Below are positions 1 to 11,000 of a stretch of DNA of 64,000 nucleotides, piece after piece; the first letter of the stretch is position 1; each line of letters starts with the position of its first letter. A model generated the notes under the pieces. The model was not told the origin of the DNA. It did not search any database and saw only the letters and a list, made by a program, of their open reading frames with translations. The DNA is from Microplitis mediator (taxonomy: Eukaryota; Arthropoda; Insecta; Hymenoptera; Braconidae). A program made the translations under genes and the position numbers. The stretch is from the NCBI RefSeq assembly GCF_029852145.1, contig NC_079974.1, positions 15,127,582-15,191,581 of the forward strand, written 5' to 3'.

Positions 1-964
1 AGGATACGTTCCGGTTGAAGAAAAAATTCAAAAAGAACTCAATGATATGAAAGAACGTGAAAATGAACTGAGGTATTTTTTTTAATATTAAATATTATTT
101 ACACTGTAAAAAAAACCGGGGTAAGTTCAGGCGGTGTAGGTGTTAAATTTCAACACCGGAAGCAGTGTTAAAATAACACCGCCGCCGGTGTAAATATTCT
201 TTACCGGTGTTAAAAAAATTTCTTGGTGTTAAAATATTTTTTGGTATTGAAAATATTTTACTTTGTGAATATTTTTACTTACTCGATCACGAAAGATAAA
301 CAGTAATTTTATTAATTAATTAAATTATTGGTGATTGAAATGTTGGTCGTAAAATTGTGTAATTTTTAAACAAATTACGTATAACATAATTAATAATTTA
401 AATAAGTACATAGCAAAATCGAAATTACCTCCAGATAATATTCATTAAATTTTTATATTTTTTTATGTATAATACATTTTTTTTTCTAATTTCTATATGT
501 GGAATTTTTTTTTACACCGATTTAACACCGGTATTTTAACACCGCCAAATTACACTGCCTAGACCGGTGTTATTTCATTTTAACCGCGCGGTGTTAAATT
601 GAGTACATTTTTAACACCGCTCTTTTTACATTGTATATATAAATAATTTAAAATATAAAATTTAATATAATAAATTAAATTTTTTAGGTTGATGAGGTCA
701 AGGATGCTGGCTAAATCTCAACCAAACCTGATTGAAATTGGTAATGACAATGATTCAGATATTTACGATGGATCGAATTCACTGAGAAGTGGAACATCAT
801 CGAATACACTTAATGACGATGACTCAGATCGAGGAGAAAATAGAAGTGGGAAACACAAACCAAATCCGCGACGTCGTAGTACACTTATTGCTCAGTGGGA
901 AAATCTCATAGCTGCAAATAAGGAGTCTTTGGAAAATGGAAATGAAAATGAAAATAATGTCTAA
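1..964 (+). CDS. 3' end of an unidentified gene (two exons, 5' partial)
   Basis: Exon 1-72 is open from base 2 and ends at a GT donor at 73. The last exon runs 688-964 after a TTTTTTAG acceptor, and the frame joins cleanly (AG|G). The joined tail is about 115 aa. It begins GYVPVEEKIQKELNDMKERE, a charged helix, continues with RSRMLAKSQPNL, then an acidic Asp/Asn/Ser-rich stretch and a basic KPNPRRRS patch, and ends in a Glu/Asn-rich tail. The helix followed by ELR and a basic stretch recalls the C-terminal region of AKAP2/MISP-type cytoskeletal or kinase-anchoring proteins, but this is from memory and weak. The upstream part lies outside the window. The 615-bp intron carries a MITE. Confidence 0.7.
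102..633. repeat. MITE family A, copy 1
   Basis: Inverted ends CACTGTAAAAA and TTTTTACATTG are flanked by TA on both sides. Inside are many GGTGTTAAAA / TTTTAACACC units on both strands around an AT-rich core. The element has no ORF. It lies wholly inside the last intron of the gene at 1-964. Two further copies are at 26784-27265 and 61644-62068. Confidence 0.85.
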
Positions 965-1363
965 CAATACATTATTGATATTTATTTATTAATTTTAATA
1001 ATATCTATAATTTAGTACTCAAAAAATCAAGGGTAAAATATTTTTGGTATTTTTTCCAATATGGAAATTTATATACAGTATTAAATTATTATCCAATTAT
1101 TCATCTTAATTACCTTGTTTTCCTGTAAAAAATTATTTTAACTGCTTCACGCTTGGTAATTAACTTCTTATTTTATTCTTTAAACTCTGCAACGACTTAC
1201 AGAAAAAAAAAAAAAAAAAAAAAAAAAATGACGTTAGCGGGAGATAATTATTATTTATAATCAAAAATCGTGTGCAATCGTTAGTTAAAACGACTAAACA
1301 TCGAAATTATTTTTTATATATCGATATACATTAGTCATAAATATAATTATTTCTATATATATA
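965..1363. other. 3' flank, AT-rich
   Basis: This is the likely 3'UTR and downstream DNA of the gene ending at 964. It holds an uninterrupted run of about 27 A at 1202-1228, which may be the poly(A) remnant of a retroposed insert or a simple repeat. No gene is seen. Confidence 0.5.
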
Positions 1364-2907
1364 TTAGGGTGGTCCTTATTTTTGACATTTTTGAATTTTT
1401 AAGTTCCCAGAGGCTTATGTGGTTCGAAATAAATAAAAAAAAATATCCTCAAAGTTTCAGGTCTCTATCTCAATTTTAACCCGTGCCGCAGAGCGATGTA
1501 AGTTTCCCCTTTAAATAACACGGGGTTTTTGGCATTGAACGATTAAATTTTTATTCCGGCTAAAGTATTTGTTCGAAAAATTTGAAACTCTGTAGACTTT
1601 ATCCTCATATTAGCAGCTACTCCTCAGAATTTTTACAGATTTTCAGCTACTATAATTTTGGGGGTACAGCATGATGAAAAAAAAGAAAAAAATTATTTTT
1701 TTTATTTTTAGCTAAAATTTTTTTCAAATAATATATCAAATCAGTCTGCATCCTTATCAGAAGTTCTTACATTTTTTCATTCTCGCACCTAAGTGGGTGA
1801 ACGGTATATCTTTGTTGCACTAATACAGTAATCAGGAACTTTGCATTAGTGTGCAGTAAAGGGTTCCTTGAAAGGATTTTTTAAATTTATTACGATTACC
1901 TCACAAACGGTTTCAATTACGGCAGAAATATTTCCTCAAAGTTTGAGCTCTTAACTCCAACGGAACCACGTGTCGCAAATTTTGTTTTTGTGATTTTTTA
2001 AGTTTATTATATTTATTTATAAAAGAGATCTATTTTATTAATAATTTATTATAGTTAGAAAATTGTAAACAAATAATTATTTCGATATTATAATGCACAA
2101 AACTATCAACCTTTTGTTTATTATTTATTGCTTAAAACAAATAATAAACTTAAAGGTGACCAACTTATTTAAGCAAATATTGAAAGAAATTTAATTTATT
2201 GATAATATTTATCAACTGTTAAACTGAGACATAATATGATTAGTGGCATTGATATACCGATCTCAGATATCAATTGAATGCATTATGTACTTTTGAAAAA
2301 GACACATTGTCAAATAACATAAACAAAAATATTTCTTGAAAAAATCACAAAAAAAATTTAGCGGTAACTCTTCCCGTTAGAATTAAGAGCTTAAACTTCA
2401 AGGGAATTTTTTCTGTTGTAATTGAAAAAAAATGCTCGTGATTACTGTATTAGTGCAACAAAGATATGCCGTTCACCCACTTGGGTGCGAGAATGAAAAA
2501 AAGGAAGAACTTCTGAAAAGGATGCAGGGTGATTTGATATGTTTTTAAAAAAAATTTTAGATAGAAATAAAAAAATTTTTTTTTTGTTTCTTTTCATCAT
2601 GCTGTACCCCCAAAATTATAGTAGCTGAAAATCTGTAAAAATTCTGAGGAGTAACTGCTTATATTAGGATAAAGTCTACAGAGTTTCAAATTTTTCGAAC
2701 AATTACTTTAGCCGGAATAAAAATTTAATCGTTCAATGCCAGAAACCCCGTGTTATTTAAATGGGAAACTTACATCGCTGTGCGGCACGGGTTAAAATTG
2801 AGATAGAGACCTGAAACTTTGAGGATATTTTTTTTTATTTATTTCGAACCACATAAGCCTCTGGGAGCATAAAAATTCGAAAATGTCCAAAATAAGGACC
2901 ACCCTAA
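1364..2907. mobile_element. Large fold-back element with arms of about 0.6 kb
   Basis: The left end TTAGGGTGGTCCTTATTTT matches, inverted, the right end AAAATAAGGACCACCCTAA. Each end is bordered by TA. Arms run about 1364-1990 and 2340-2907 and match almost throughout, for example the ATCTTTGTTGCACTAATACAG block at 1808 and its complement near 2450. The roughly 350-bp loop is AT-rich. There is no transposase ORF, so this is a non-autonomous fold-back or long-TIR MITE. It sits between the upstream gene and the stoned 5' region. Confidence 0.85.
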
Positions 2908-3561
2908 TATATATAAATATATAAGTTATTTTAATATGAAACATCTGTAATTTCAATAATAAATTTCATGATAAAATAATTTAAATATCAATAAAAAAAA
3001 TTTTAATTTTATTTATAATTATTAATTAAATACTTTAATTGGTAAAGTGATTTTTTAAAATGAATTTAATTAATAATAAGTGTAATTAATTATTAAAATA
3101 AATATAATTCCCGCTAAGCATGCGTAGAGTTTAAGAAAAAGCGCGTGGGTTGATGACGCGTGCGCTCTTTCAACGAATGATTAAATTACAATTGATAAAA
3201 TTTTATCTAAAATATAATAATATAAGAAAAAAAAATATATAAATATAACTATTTGAAAATATTGATGTTTTATCTGTTAATTAAATTAAAAATTTTAAAA
3301 ACTAACTTCCGTATTTTGAATTTTTAAAACTGAACTATTTATAGATTTTAAAGGAGATTACTAATGAATTATTATGAAACTAAGTTTGATGTTAACATAA
3401 AAGTAATTTTATTAAATTAATTGAATTATATATCGAGTTAACGTTTAGAGAAATAAATTTTTCTTAAATTAAACTGATAAGTGCAGCGAGGAATCGAATT
3501 TTTATCACATCTCCCTCTGTTATTTAAATCTCTCCTTATATTAAATTTTTTTTTTGTTAAT
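2908..3561. other. AT-rich intergenic DNA upstream of stoned
   Basis: No gene is seen. A short GC-richer block at 3110-3180 contains AAGCGCGTGGGTTGATGACGC and could be regulatory. No clear TATA or initiator could be fixed. Confidence 0.4.
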
Positions 3562-3645
3562 TCGTCTCGTGAACGACGACGATGAGTATGTGCGCATTCT
3601 CCGTGAACGGATCGATGCTGGAAATAGCTCAGGCCGGAGTACGAG
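3562..3645 (+). other. Candidate 5'UTR exon of stoned, carrying an upstream ORF
   Basis: This is a GC-richer island in AT-rich DNA that ends exactly at a strong donor, ACGAG|GTGAGT (3646). Its start is not defined. It contains an ATG at 3582 that is open to the donor (MSMCAFSVNGSMLEIAQAG...). If it is spliced to the StnA exon acceptor at 5210, the frame continues only to TAG at 5230-5232, giving a 28-codon uORF that stops 10 nt before the StnA ATG. The splice link is inferred from donor and acceptor only. Confidence 0.45.
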
Positions 3646-5209
3646 GTGAGTCGCCTTCGTCAAGAGCCCGAGCCTCCTTGGCTCTCTTTATTACGTGAAA
3701 TATAAAAAATTAATTTACTAAAGGGCTCGATTTATTTTATTTAATAAAATAAATCTTAAGATAATAACCCAGCATTTAAATAATTAAATAAAAGAATACA
3801 ATTGATGAAAAAATATATATAAAATTTAAAATCACAATATAAGTAAACCAAAGTGTACAGAAGATTTAAATTTATTTTTAACTGTCTATTTTAATTTTAT
3901 TAATAATTTTATTGTGTCATTACTTTGACAATCGCTCGCTAATTTTTAATGCCGCTAATACTGTTTTGTGGACGATGATGTTAAGACAATGTGCAACTTA
4001 TCAATGGGGCTCATGAGGCTTAATTTGTAAGTACTGATTTAAAAAAAAAAAAATTCATTATTTTTTCATTTTTTTTTTTTAATGGAGTTGATAAATTTTA
4101 ATCAAATTTGAGTTTAAAAAAAAAAAAAATTAATGCCCTTGACTATCGTGAAGGTTTCCATCTTTTATGGGACACTTGCCAAGTTGTCAGTGACCCGATA
4201 ATATGAAGAAATCGTTGAAATAGTCGCAGTTACAAATTTATCGTCTTACTCCTTTATATTACAGCGAATCGATTTCATTTTATTTAAATTTTCTAATCGG
4301 TATTTAGATATTCTTGAATAAAAAAAGTCATACACGCGACAATTGTTTCCCCTGTCATCTTTTTAAGCCACCCTCAAACTACATATTTTCATTGGCTTTG
4401 CGCACACACCCTGTCGCTTATCTTCGTGCTCAAACTCCGAACAGAATACGGGATCGATATTCTCGAAACAGCATGTTCGTAAATTTACCGAATGACGAAA
4501 TGGGTCACTTTTAATTTTATCCATTATTACGATAACTTATTTTTTAACTCCAAATTTATTTTTACCCCCTATTCACTTTTTTCATTTTTACCTAAATATT
4601 AAAATCATTAATTAAAAGTACAAAAAGTTATAGCGTAAAAATTAATAATGCATCCGATACCTGATAATTAAATGTTTTATTTAATAGCTAATCCTCTGGT
4701 ATTTGATATCGAGCTTTCTGCCGAACTGTTGCACCTTGTCCACCATCATGAGTAGAGTAAAAAAATATATATGTAGTAATTGATATTTATATTCTTCCTG
4801 TCATATATTTTTTATAAAGGATTTTTTTTTATTTTTATCGTAGGCGTTTATTTATTGTCTGCTGTGTCAATGGCTATTTTTTTTTTTTTTTTTTTTTTTC
4901 AAAATAATTTTTATTTTTGAATTTTCGCAGGCTTTGCAATTTTTATATTTATTATTTTAAAAAGTATGTCGTTATAATTATTTAAGTTACTTATAAAATA
5001 TTGTCCAGTTTACGTACAATGTATTGAGTATATAATAAAAATATATAAATCTATATATGTATATTTATATTATATACTATAGAATAAATCGATTATGTTC
5101 TACTTTAGCTCAACAGGAATCCTTGACGATTGAGTAACAAAAGATGAAAAAAAAAACAAAAAAAAAAAAAAGAGAAGGAATTTTAATTGAATAGTTAATT
5201 ATTTTTCAG
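3646..5209 (+). other. Putative stoned 5'UTR intron
   Basis: AT-rich, with T-runs at 4871-4899 and A-runs at 5143-5171. It ends at TATTTTTCAG (acceptor 5208-5209). A 66-codon open frame at 4314-4514 has no recognisable features and is not called as a gene. Confidence 0.4.
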
Positions 5210-5242
5210 AGGCCTCCCCCACGCCCTGGTAGCTTGTAGAGA

Positions 5243-7993
5243 ATGCACAAGCTGATGCACAAGGGCTTAAAGAAGAAGAAGAAATCGAAGAAAGGAAAGA
5301 AAGGTGCCGAGGAGGAAGAGTTTGATCCCGAGGAGCTCGAACGTTACAGGCGAGAACGGGCGGAAGCCCTTGAAAAAGCAGCCGCCGAAGGTTCAACAGC
5401 AGCCGCCGGTTCCGACGAGTGGCAAAAATTTCAAGCTCTGACTGCTGGTGTCGATTCGATACTAAAGAAAACCCAGGGTGACTTAGATCGCATTAAATCG
5501 ACGTCTTTTTTTCAACGCAAGGCGCCGGTCGTTGAGGAAAAAAAACCGGAAGTTGATCCGGAACTTGAAAAGGAACGGGCTAAACGCTTCATTGGTTTTG
5601 ATAAGGACGGAAATCCTATTGAACAGGTCGCTGATAAAGAGGAGGGTAAAAAGAAAGAATTAACTGTCACTGAAAAGGGTTTCGTTGAGATACCAGATGA
5701 TGATGACGAAGATGAAATCTCGGGAGATGAAGATATTTTTGATACAACGTACATCGATGTTCTGCAGAATACCGAAATCCAATTAGCTTACATACCAGAC
5801 AGTCCGACTGAAGAAGAAGCTGGTGATGATCCATTTGATACGACAAATGCTGACAAAGTTCTAAAGACTGTTGACAAACACGGGAAAAAAGTTGTTAGTC
5901 TTGGTAACGCTGTTGAAGTACTTTCCGGTCGTGTTGATCAAGCCAGCGCTTGTAAAATATCAAGACCACGTAAAGTAAGAGTGCAAAATTTATTACTCGA
6001 CGACGCTGAGGTAAGCGAACCAGTTCCTAGTGATGCTGGGGAACCTGGAGAGATTGTAAGTGAACCGATTCAAGTTGAAAGAACTTTGCTTGATGACGAT
6101 TCAGATCTTCCGGATATACCTATCGATTTAACAAACTTACCGTCTATTTTACCGAGACCTGTAACGCCCGAAGTTAACGCGGGTGAGGGTGATAAGTTAC
6201 TAGAAGGCCCTATAGATATATCGGAGTTTGAAGTCCTAAAGGAGAAGACTATTCTCGAAGAGATTCCTGATTTAGATGACGATTTTGATCTCGATGGACC
6301 GGTTGAGGCACCGGCTAGTTTAATTGAGGCCGATGACCCATTTGCTGAAAAAGAACCAGAGGCAATTCATGTTGAAGCTGAAATAATCGAAGCGAGCTTT
6401 GAAGTTGCAACTTTTGTTAACGAGGAAGATCCCTTTGATACGACATTTGCTGATAATTTAGTACCTGGTAAAACAGAGTTAAGATTTATTGAAAAGGAGC
6501 TTGAAGATTTACCAGAATCAGAGGTTACTATTTCGTTAACTGATCCGTCAGGTCTTCATCGCGATTACGAGACTGGTTTATTGAGTAAAAGAACAAACAA
6601 ATCATTGGCAGCGACAACTGATTTACTCGGCGGTTCTTCGACAGATTTGACTCAACTTACTGAGCAGCCTATTGCTCCCGCTGAAGAATTTACTTACGCT
6701 GATCCATTTGATACCTCGGGTATCCAAGAACCGGCTCCTGGACACGTCGAGTTAAAATTCCTAGAAAAAGAACTTTTGGGAGATAAAAATAAATCCGTCG
6801 ACAGTCTCGACGACGACGACTTTGATCCGCGTAAAGAAGAGACAGTTGTTAAGAAACCAGCAGCTGGGCCACCCCCACGTCCTCCAGCCTTTCATCCCCA
6901 AGTTTCAAACGTAAAAGTATCAGCAGTTAATTTTGAATCTGAAGAGGTAGCTGCGGTTGCTGCTAATCAAATACGCAAGCCTTCAAGACCAGAAATATTG
7001 GGTCTAGCTCCGGTTAAAAGTGTTTCCTTTGAATTACCGACTCCATCTCAGCGCCCAGACTTGTTGATTACCAGTGACGAGGAAAAATCAATACATTCTA
7101 AGCCACTGACACCGTATTATACACAAAAATCAATTGATGAAATTGCTCATGAAGAAATATTGCCCGATGAGGAGGGCAATGTTGATTTAGATCCATTCGA
7201 CACAAGCTTCGTTGCCAAAGTAACTCCTGGTAAAACAGAGCTTAAATTAATAGAATCAGAGCTCTTGCAAAAACAGGAGACTAAATTAACTCACAGCACC
7301 AGCGAACACGACTTTAATCCACGGGAAGCTGGAAAAGTGTCAGCTGGTAGAAGACAAAGTGACTTTGGTGGCACTTCAGTGAGACCTAAGAGTCTTAAAT
7401 TTGGTCAGGTTACTGAGTCGCTATTGGAAGACGGTACTGAGGTTAAAAGTGTTTATGAAATAAACGAAGCGGCGCATCGCAAAAAACCTGATCAACCCAA
7501 ACGTCAAGAGAGTTTATTGGACGCTGAAGTTGATGTCAATACCAAAGCTCTGACACCGACTATTGAAAGCAAAGTATCTGAGGAAGACGAAGAAGAAATA
7601 TCTTATGTTGATCCTTTTGATACGTCAATAGCAAGTAATATTCTGCCAGGTAAAGCTGAATTGAAATTACTTGAAAGTGAGTTAAGTAAAATACCAAATC
7701 AAGTTCAGCAAATTAAAATAAATCCAATTAGTGCTGATAAACTTTCACGAGCACCGCAATCAGCCACACTTGTAACTGAGGACGACGACTTTGATCCACG
7801 TGCTGGTGAAGTTAAAGTATCACAAGATTTCTTGTCATCTGACGTACAAGAGTCTGGTGATAAAGTTCTTACTCCTGTATTAAGTGAAGACTTTGAAGAC
7901 GAGAGTATTGATCCATTTGACACAAGTTTTGCTAGCATTGGACCTGGCAAGACAGAACTCAGACTTTTGGAATCTGAATTAGTTGATAAATAA
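5243..7993 (+). CDS. stnA: Stoned A, first ORF of the dicistronic stoned locus
   Basis: StnA is a presynaptic adaptor known from Drosophila to act in synaptic-vesicle recycling with StnB, AP-2 and synaptotagmin. The product is 916 aa in one exon. It has a Lys-rich N-terminus (GLKKKKKSKKGKKG), then DEWQKFQALTAGVDSILKKT, a typical StnA N-terminal block. Six DPFDT motifs begin at residues 196, 396, 487, 650, 790 and 890. Five are followed by a PG-[KH]-x-EL-x-x-x-E-x-EL module. Acidic DDDFDPR-type motifs also recur three times. The chosen ATG has A at -3 and an in-frame TAG two codons upstream, so the start is well fixed. After Met1 and Met5 the frame has no methionine. It ends 56 nt before stnB on the same presumed mRNA. 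Confidence 0.95.
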   Translation: MHKLMHKGLKKKKKSKKGKKGAEEEEFDPEELERYRRERAEALEKAAAEGSTAAAGSDEWQKFQALTAGVDSILKKTQGDLDRIKSTSFFQRKAPVVEEKKPEVDPELEKERAKRFIGFDKDGNPIEQVADKEEGKKKELTVTEKGFVEIPDDDDEDEISGDEDIFDTTYIDVLQNTEIQLAYIPDSPTEEEAGDDPFDTTNADKVLKTVDKHGKKVVSLGNAVEVLSGRVDQASACKISRPRKVRVQNLLLDDAEVSEPVPSDAGEPGEIVSEPIQVERTLLDDDSDLPDIPIDLTNLPSILPRPVTPEVNAGEGDKLLEGPIDISEFEVLKEKTILEEIPDLDDDFDLDGPVEAPASLIEADDPFAEKEPEAIHVEAEIIEASFEVATFVNEEDPFDTTFADNLVPGKTELRFIEKELEDLPESEVTISLTDPSGLHRDYETGLLSKRTNKSLAATTDLLGGSSTDLTQLTEQPIAPAEEFTYADPFDTSGIQEPAPGHVELKFLEKELLGDKNKSVDSLDDDDFDPRKEETVVKKPAAGPPPRPPAFHPQVSNVKVSAVNFESEEVAAVAANQIRKPSRPEILGLAPVKSVSFELPTPSQRPDLLITSDEEKSIHSKPLTPYYTQKSIDEIAHEEILPDEEGNVDLDPFDTSFVAKVTPGKTELKLIESELLQKQETKLTHSTSEHDFNPREAGKVSAGRRQSDFGGTSVRPKSLKFGQVTESLLEDGTEVKSVYEINEAAHRKKPDQPKRQESLLDAEVDVNTKALTPTIESKVSEEDEEEISYVDPFDTSIASNILPGKAELKLLESELSKIPNQVQQIKINPISADKLSRAPQSATLVTEDDDFDPRAGEVKVSQDFLSSDVQESGDKVLTPVLSEDFEDESIDPFDTSFASIGPGKTELRLLESELVDK

Positions 7994-8049
7994 TTAAATA
8001 ATCAAATATTTAAATCACAGTTTAAAAATAAATAAATAAATAAATAAAA
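7994..8049 (+). promoter_or_regulatory. Intercistronic spacer between stnA and stnB
   Basis: This is a 56-nt A/T-only-like stretch ending in (AAAT)n. It has no ATG in any frame and no splice acceptor before the StnB start. The StnB start context is AAAATGG, with A at -3 and G at +4, which is favourable. The length and lack of AUG resemble the Drosophila stoned spacer. The sequence fits translation of StnB from the same mRNA by reinitiation, leaky scanning or internal entry, but does not say which. Confidence 0.75.
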
Positions 8050-11000
8050 ATGGATTCCAAAGGCGGAAATCCATTTCTGATGGATGATTATCCATCAGAA
8101 CCAGTATCACAACAGTCAAATCCGTTTCTTCAAGACTTTGCTGCAGAATCTGCAGAACCAGCACCAGCACCAACAGTCGGCAGTGACAATCCATTTTTTA
8201 ATTTCACCGCCGAGCAAAGTTATCAACCACCACAAGCTGACTCAACAAATCCATTTGCATTTTTTGAAGCCCCTGCTACTGAAGTTCAACCGCAGGAAGA
8301 ATTCATCCCAGCAACAACAGCCGCTGACGTACAGGAAGCAAATCTTCTTGGTACAGATACACAAATAAATCTATTTACGGACCAAGTCCAGCCGGATTAT
8401 CAACCACAAGAGCCAGCGGCAGTAGATTTTAGTTCACCCCCAAATGAAAAGGTCAAAGTTGAGCCGAGTAATGAAAAACCCACGCCCAAACGTCCTCCAC
8501 CTCCACCAAGACCTGGGCCACCCCCAGCACCACCACGAAATACTAAAGATTTAATCCTTTCGGTGACTGACGCAATGGATGCTACTTCAAACCATTTACT
8601 GGACCGGCTCCAAGCAACACGTACGCCCAGTCCTACACTGATGCACTCACCCTCGCCCACGCCCGAGCACAGTTACGCTGATTTCCTTGATGTCGATAAC
8701 AACATACCGGATTTAATGCCAGACGATACTCAACCAACCAACGGTAATCAAACGGAAAATATTCTCGATATATTTGATGGGCCTTCAGCTGAAATAACCG
8801 CAGCTTCTATTTTCTCAGCACCCAGCATGGGTATTGATACCAGTATTAGTCAACCTGCCACAGATATTTCGACATTCACTACAACAAATGCTAATCTAAT
8901 GGCCGAGAATCCATTCGGTGAAGTAAATGAACCCAGTGTCGTTGATGTAGACGTTTCTTATGGCTCTGAAGCTGCTGTACCTGAAGATACTTTGGCAGAA
9001 AAGAGACAGTCAATTGATGTCGCGACTCCATTTACTGACATGACCACTGAAGATCCAACAACTGTTCCCGTTTCATCAGAAATTGACGAATCTCAATCAA
9101 ATTTCTTTTCTGTAGGCCAATCCACTGTATCAGATATGACCAGCGCTCCTTTCTCAAGCACTCAGTCAGGTTTATTTGGCACGGAACCACTTTTTACAAC
9201 AGCTTCAACTGCTGAAACAACTCAAGTACCCACCAGTACATCAACAAATATATTCACATCAGATTTACTCGGTGGTTTTGGTCAACCAGCTGACACAGTA
9301 GAAGAACTAACATCTTCGAGTCCTACACCGGCCTCAGAATTTCCCGTTATTGCCTATAAACCCGAGGAGTTGGACAGTTTTGCGGCGGCAACTGAACCAA
9401 TTCAGAATAACTCCGATGCATTTGATGCATTTGCTAGTAAATTTGACAAAGCTGCTGAGCCTGAAGCTGGCGTTGATCCATTCATGGACGCTTTTGGGTC
9501 CGGACAGACTGCCATGGACACCTCGAGTGATGTCTGGGGTGACTCGTCAGCAGCCGGTTCCGAGGGGGCTGCTATCGGATTCGGCGAAAGCGAAGGCTTT
9601 GATTCTTTCCTAAGTATGACTGCTCCACCTCAAGAAGCTGGGGCGAGGATGAAACGTAACGATTCCGCGGATTCTGACGAGGCGCCCGATTTCAGTGTTT
9701 TTATAAAACCTAAAGAAGGCACTGAGGCATTCACCGAAGGCGGTCCAGTGCCTGTTTTAGCTCCTCCGCCTAAAAGTCCAATGAATTCGGCTTTCACCGA
9801 CACATCCCCACGTTTCAATCCCTTTGATAAGTCTGCGGGTTTCGCTCAGGAAGCTGTTGTTCCTTCTGAAATGCCCCAGGTTCCTGAAATGACTCGTACT
9901 GATTCCCAAGTAAGTTATTTTACATAAATCTAAATTTATTTATTTACTTGCAATAGTAACTAATTAGTATGCAAATAAATTTACTTACTGATGTTGTTAT
10001 TTTAGGAAACTCCACCGACTCCATTATTTGATGAAGATGTAAGTCAACCACTTGAAGATTTTCCCCGAGTAACTTATACTGGCGACGGCTGGGAAATGCA
10101 CTTACGTCAACCGAATAAAAAAAAAATAACAGGCCAGCGTTTTTGGAAAAAAATATTTGTACGTTTAGTTTATCAAGGCGATGCACCTGTGCTTCAATTA
10201 TTTAACAAAAGCGACGATAAAGATCCGTTTCAAGAGCTGCCATTGCTCACATGCTATTCAGTATCCGACATAGCAGCCCAGCAGTTTGATCAATATGGGA
10301 AAATATTTACCGTAAAACTTCAGTACATATTTTACAAAGAGCGACCGGGTGTCAGACCAGGGCAAGTTACTAAAGCCGAAAGACTTACGAATAAATTGAG
10401 CCAGTTTGCAGCGTATGCTATTCAGGGCGACTATCAAGGTGTGAAAGAATTCGGTAGCGATTTAAAGAAACTTGGGCTTCCTGTTGAACACGCACCGCAA
10501 ATATCACAGCTATTTAAATTAGGGTCACTAAACTATGAGGATCTTAAGATGTTTTCTTGCGCTATTGAAGAAGCGCTTTTTAGGATACCCGCCCAACGCG
10601 ATCGCGCGTTGACTTACAAAATGGAAGAGGTTCAAATAAATGTCGTTGATGAATTATACGTCGAGCAGAGTGCCGCTGGTCATGTGGATAAACAAATAGC
10701 GCGGGTGAGATTATTCTTCTTGGGTTTTCTTACCGGAATGCCGGATGTTGAATTGGGGATCAATGACATGTGGCGACAGGGTAAAGAAGTCGTTGGCAGA
10801 CATGATATTATTCCGGTGGTTACCGAAGAATGGATCAGACTGGAAAGTGTTGAGTTCCACTCTTGTGTCCAGCCGGACGAGTATGAAAAATCTAGGATTA
10901 TTAAGTACGTATACTTTGTAATAATATAATATATATTTTATTAATATTTTTAAATTAACAATATTTATTTTTAAATCCTTTTATTAATAAAAAATTAACA

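Noticed and set aside
4314..4514. 66-codon frame between the candidate stoned exon and stnA
   Set aside because: No splice link in frame, and no recognisable motif.
5199..5754. Minus-strand frames opposite stnA (Ser-rich)
   Set aside because: Complement of Asp/Glu/Lys-rich StnA codons; typical antisense shadows.
8084..8368. Gln/His-rich frame overlapping the start of stnB
   Set aside because: A shadow of the NPF/Gln-rich StnB coding frame with no independent start context.
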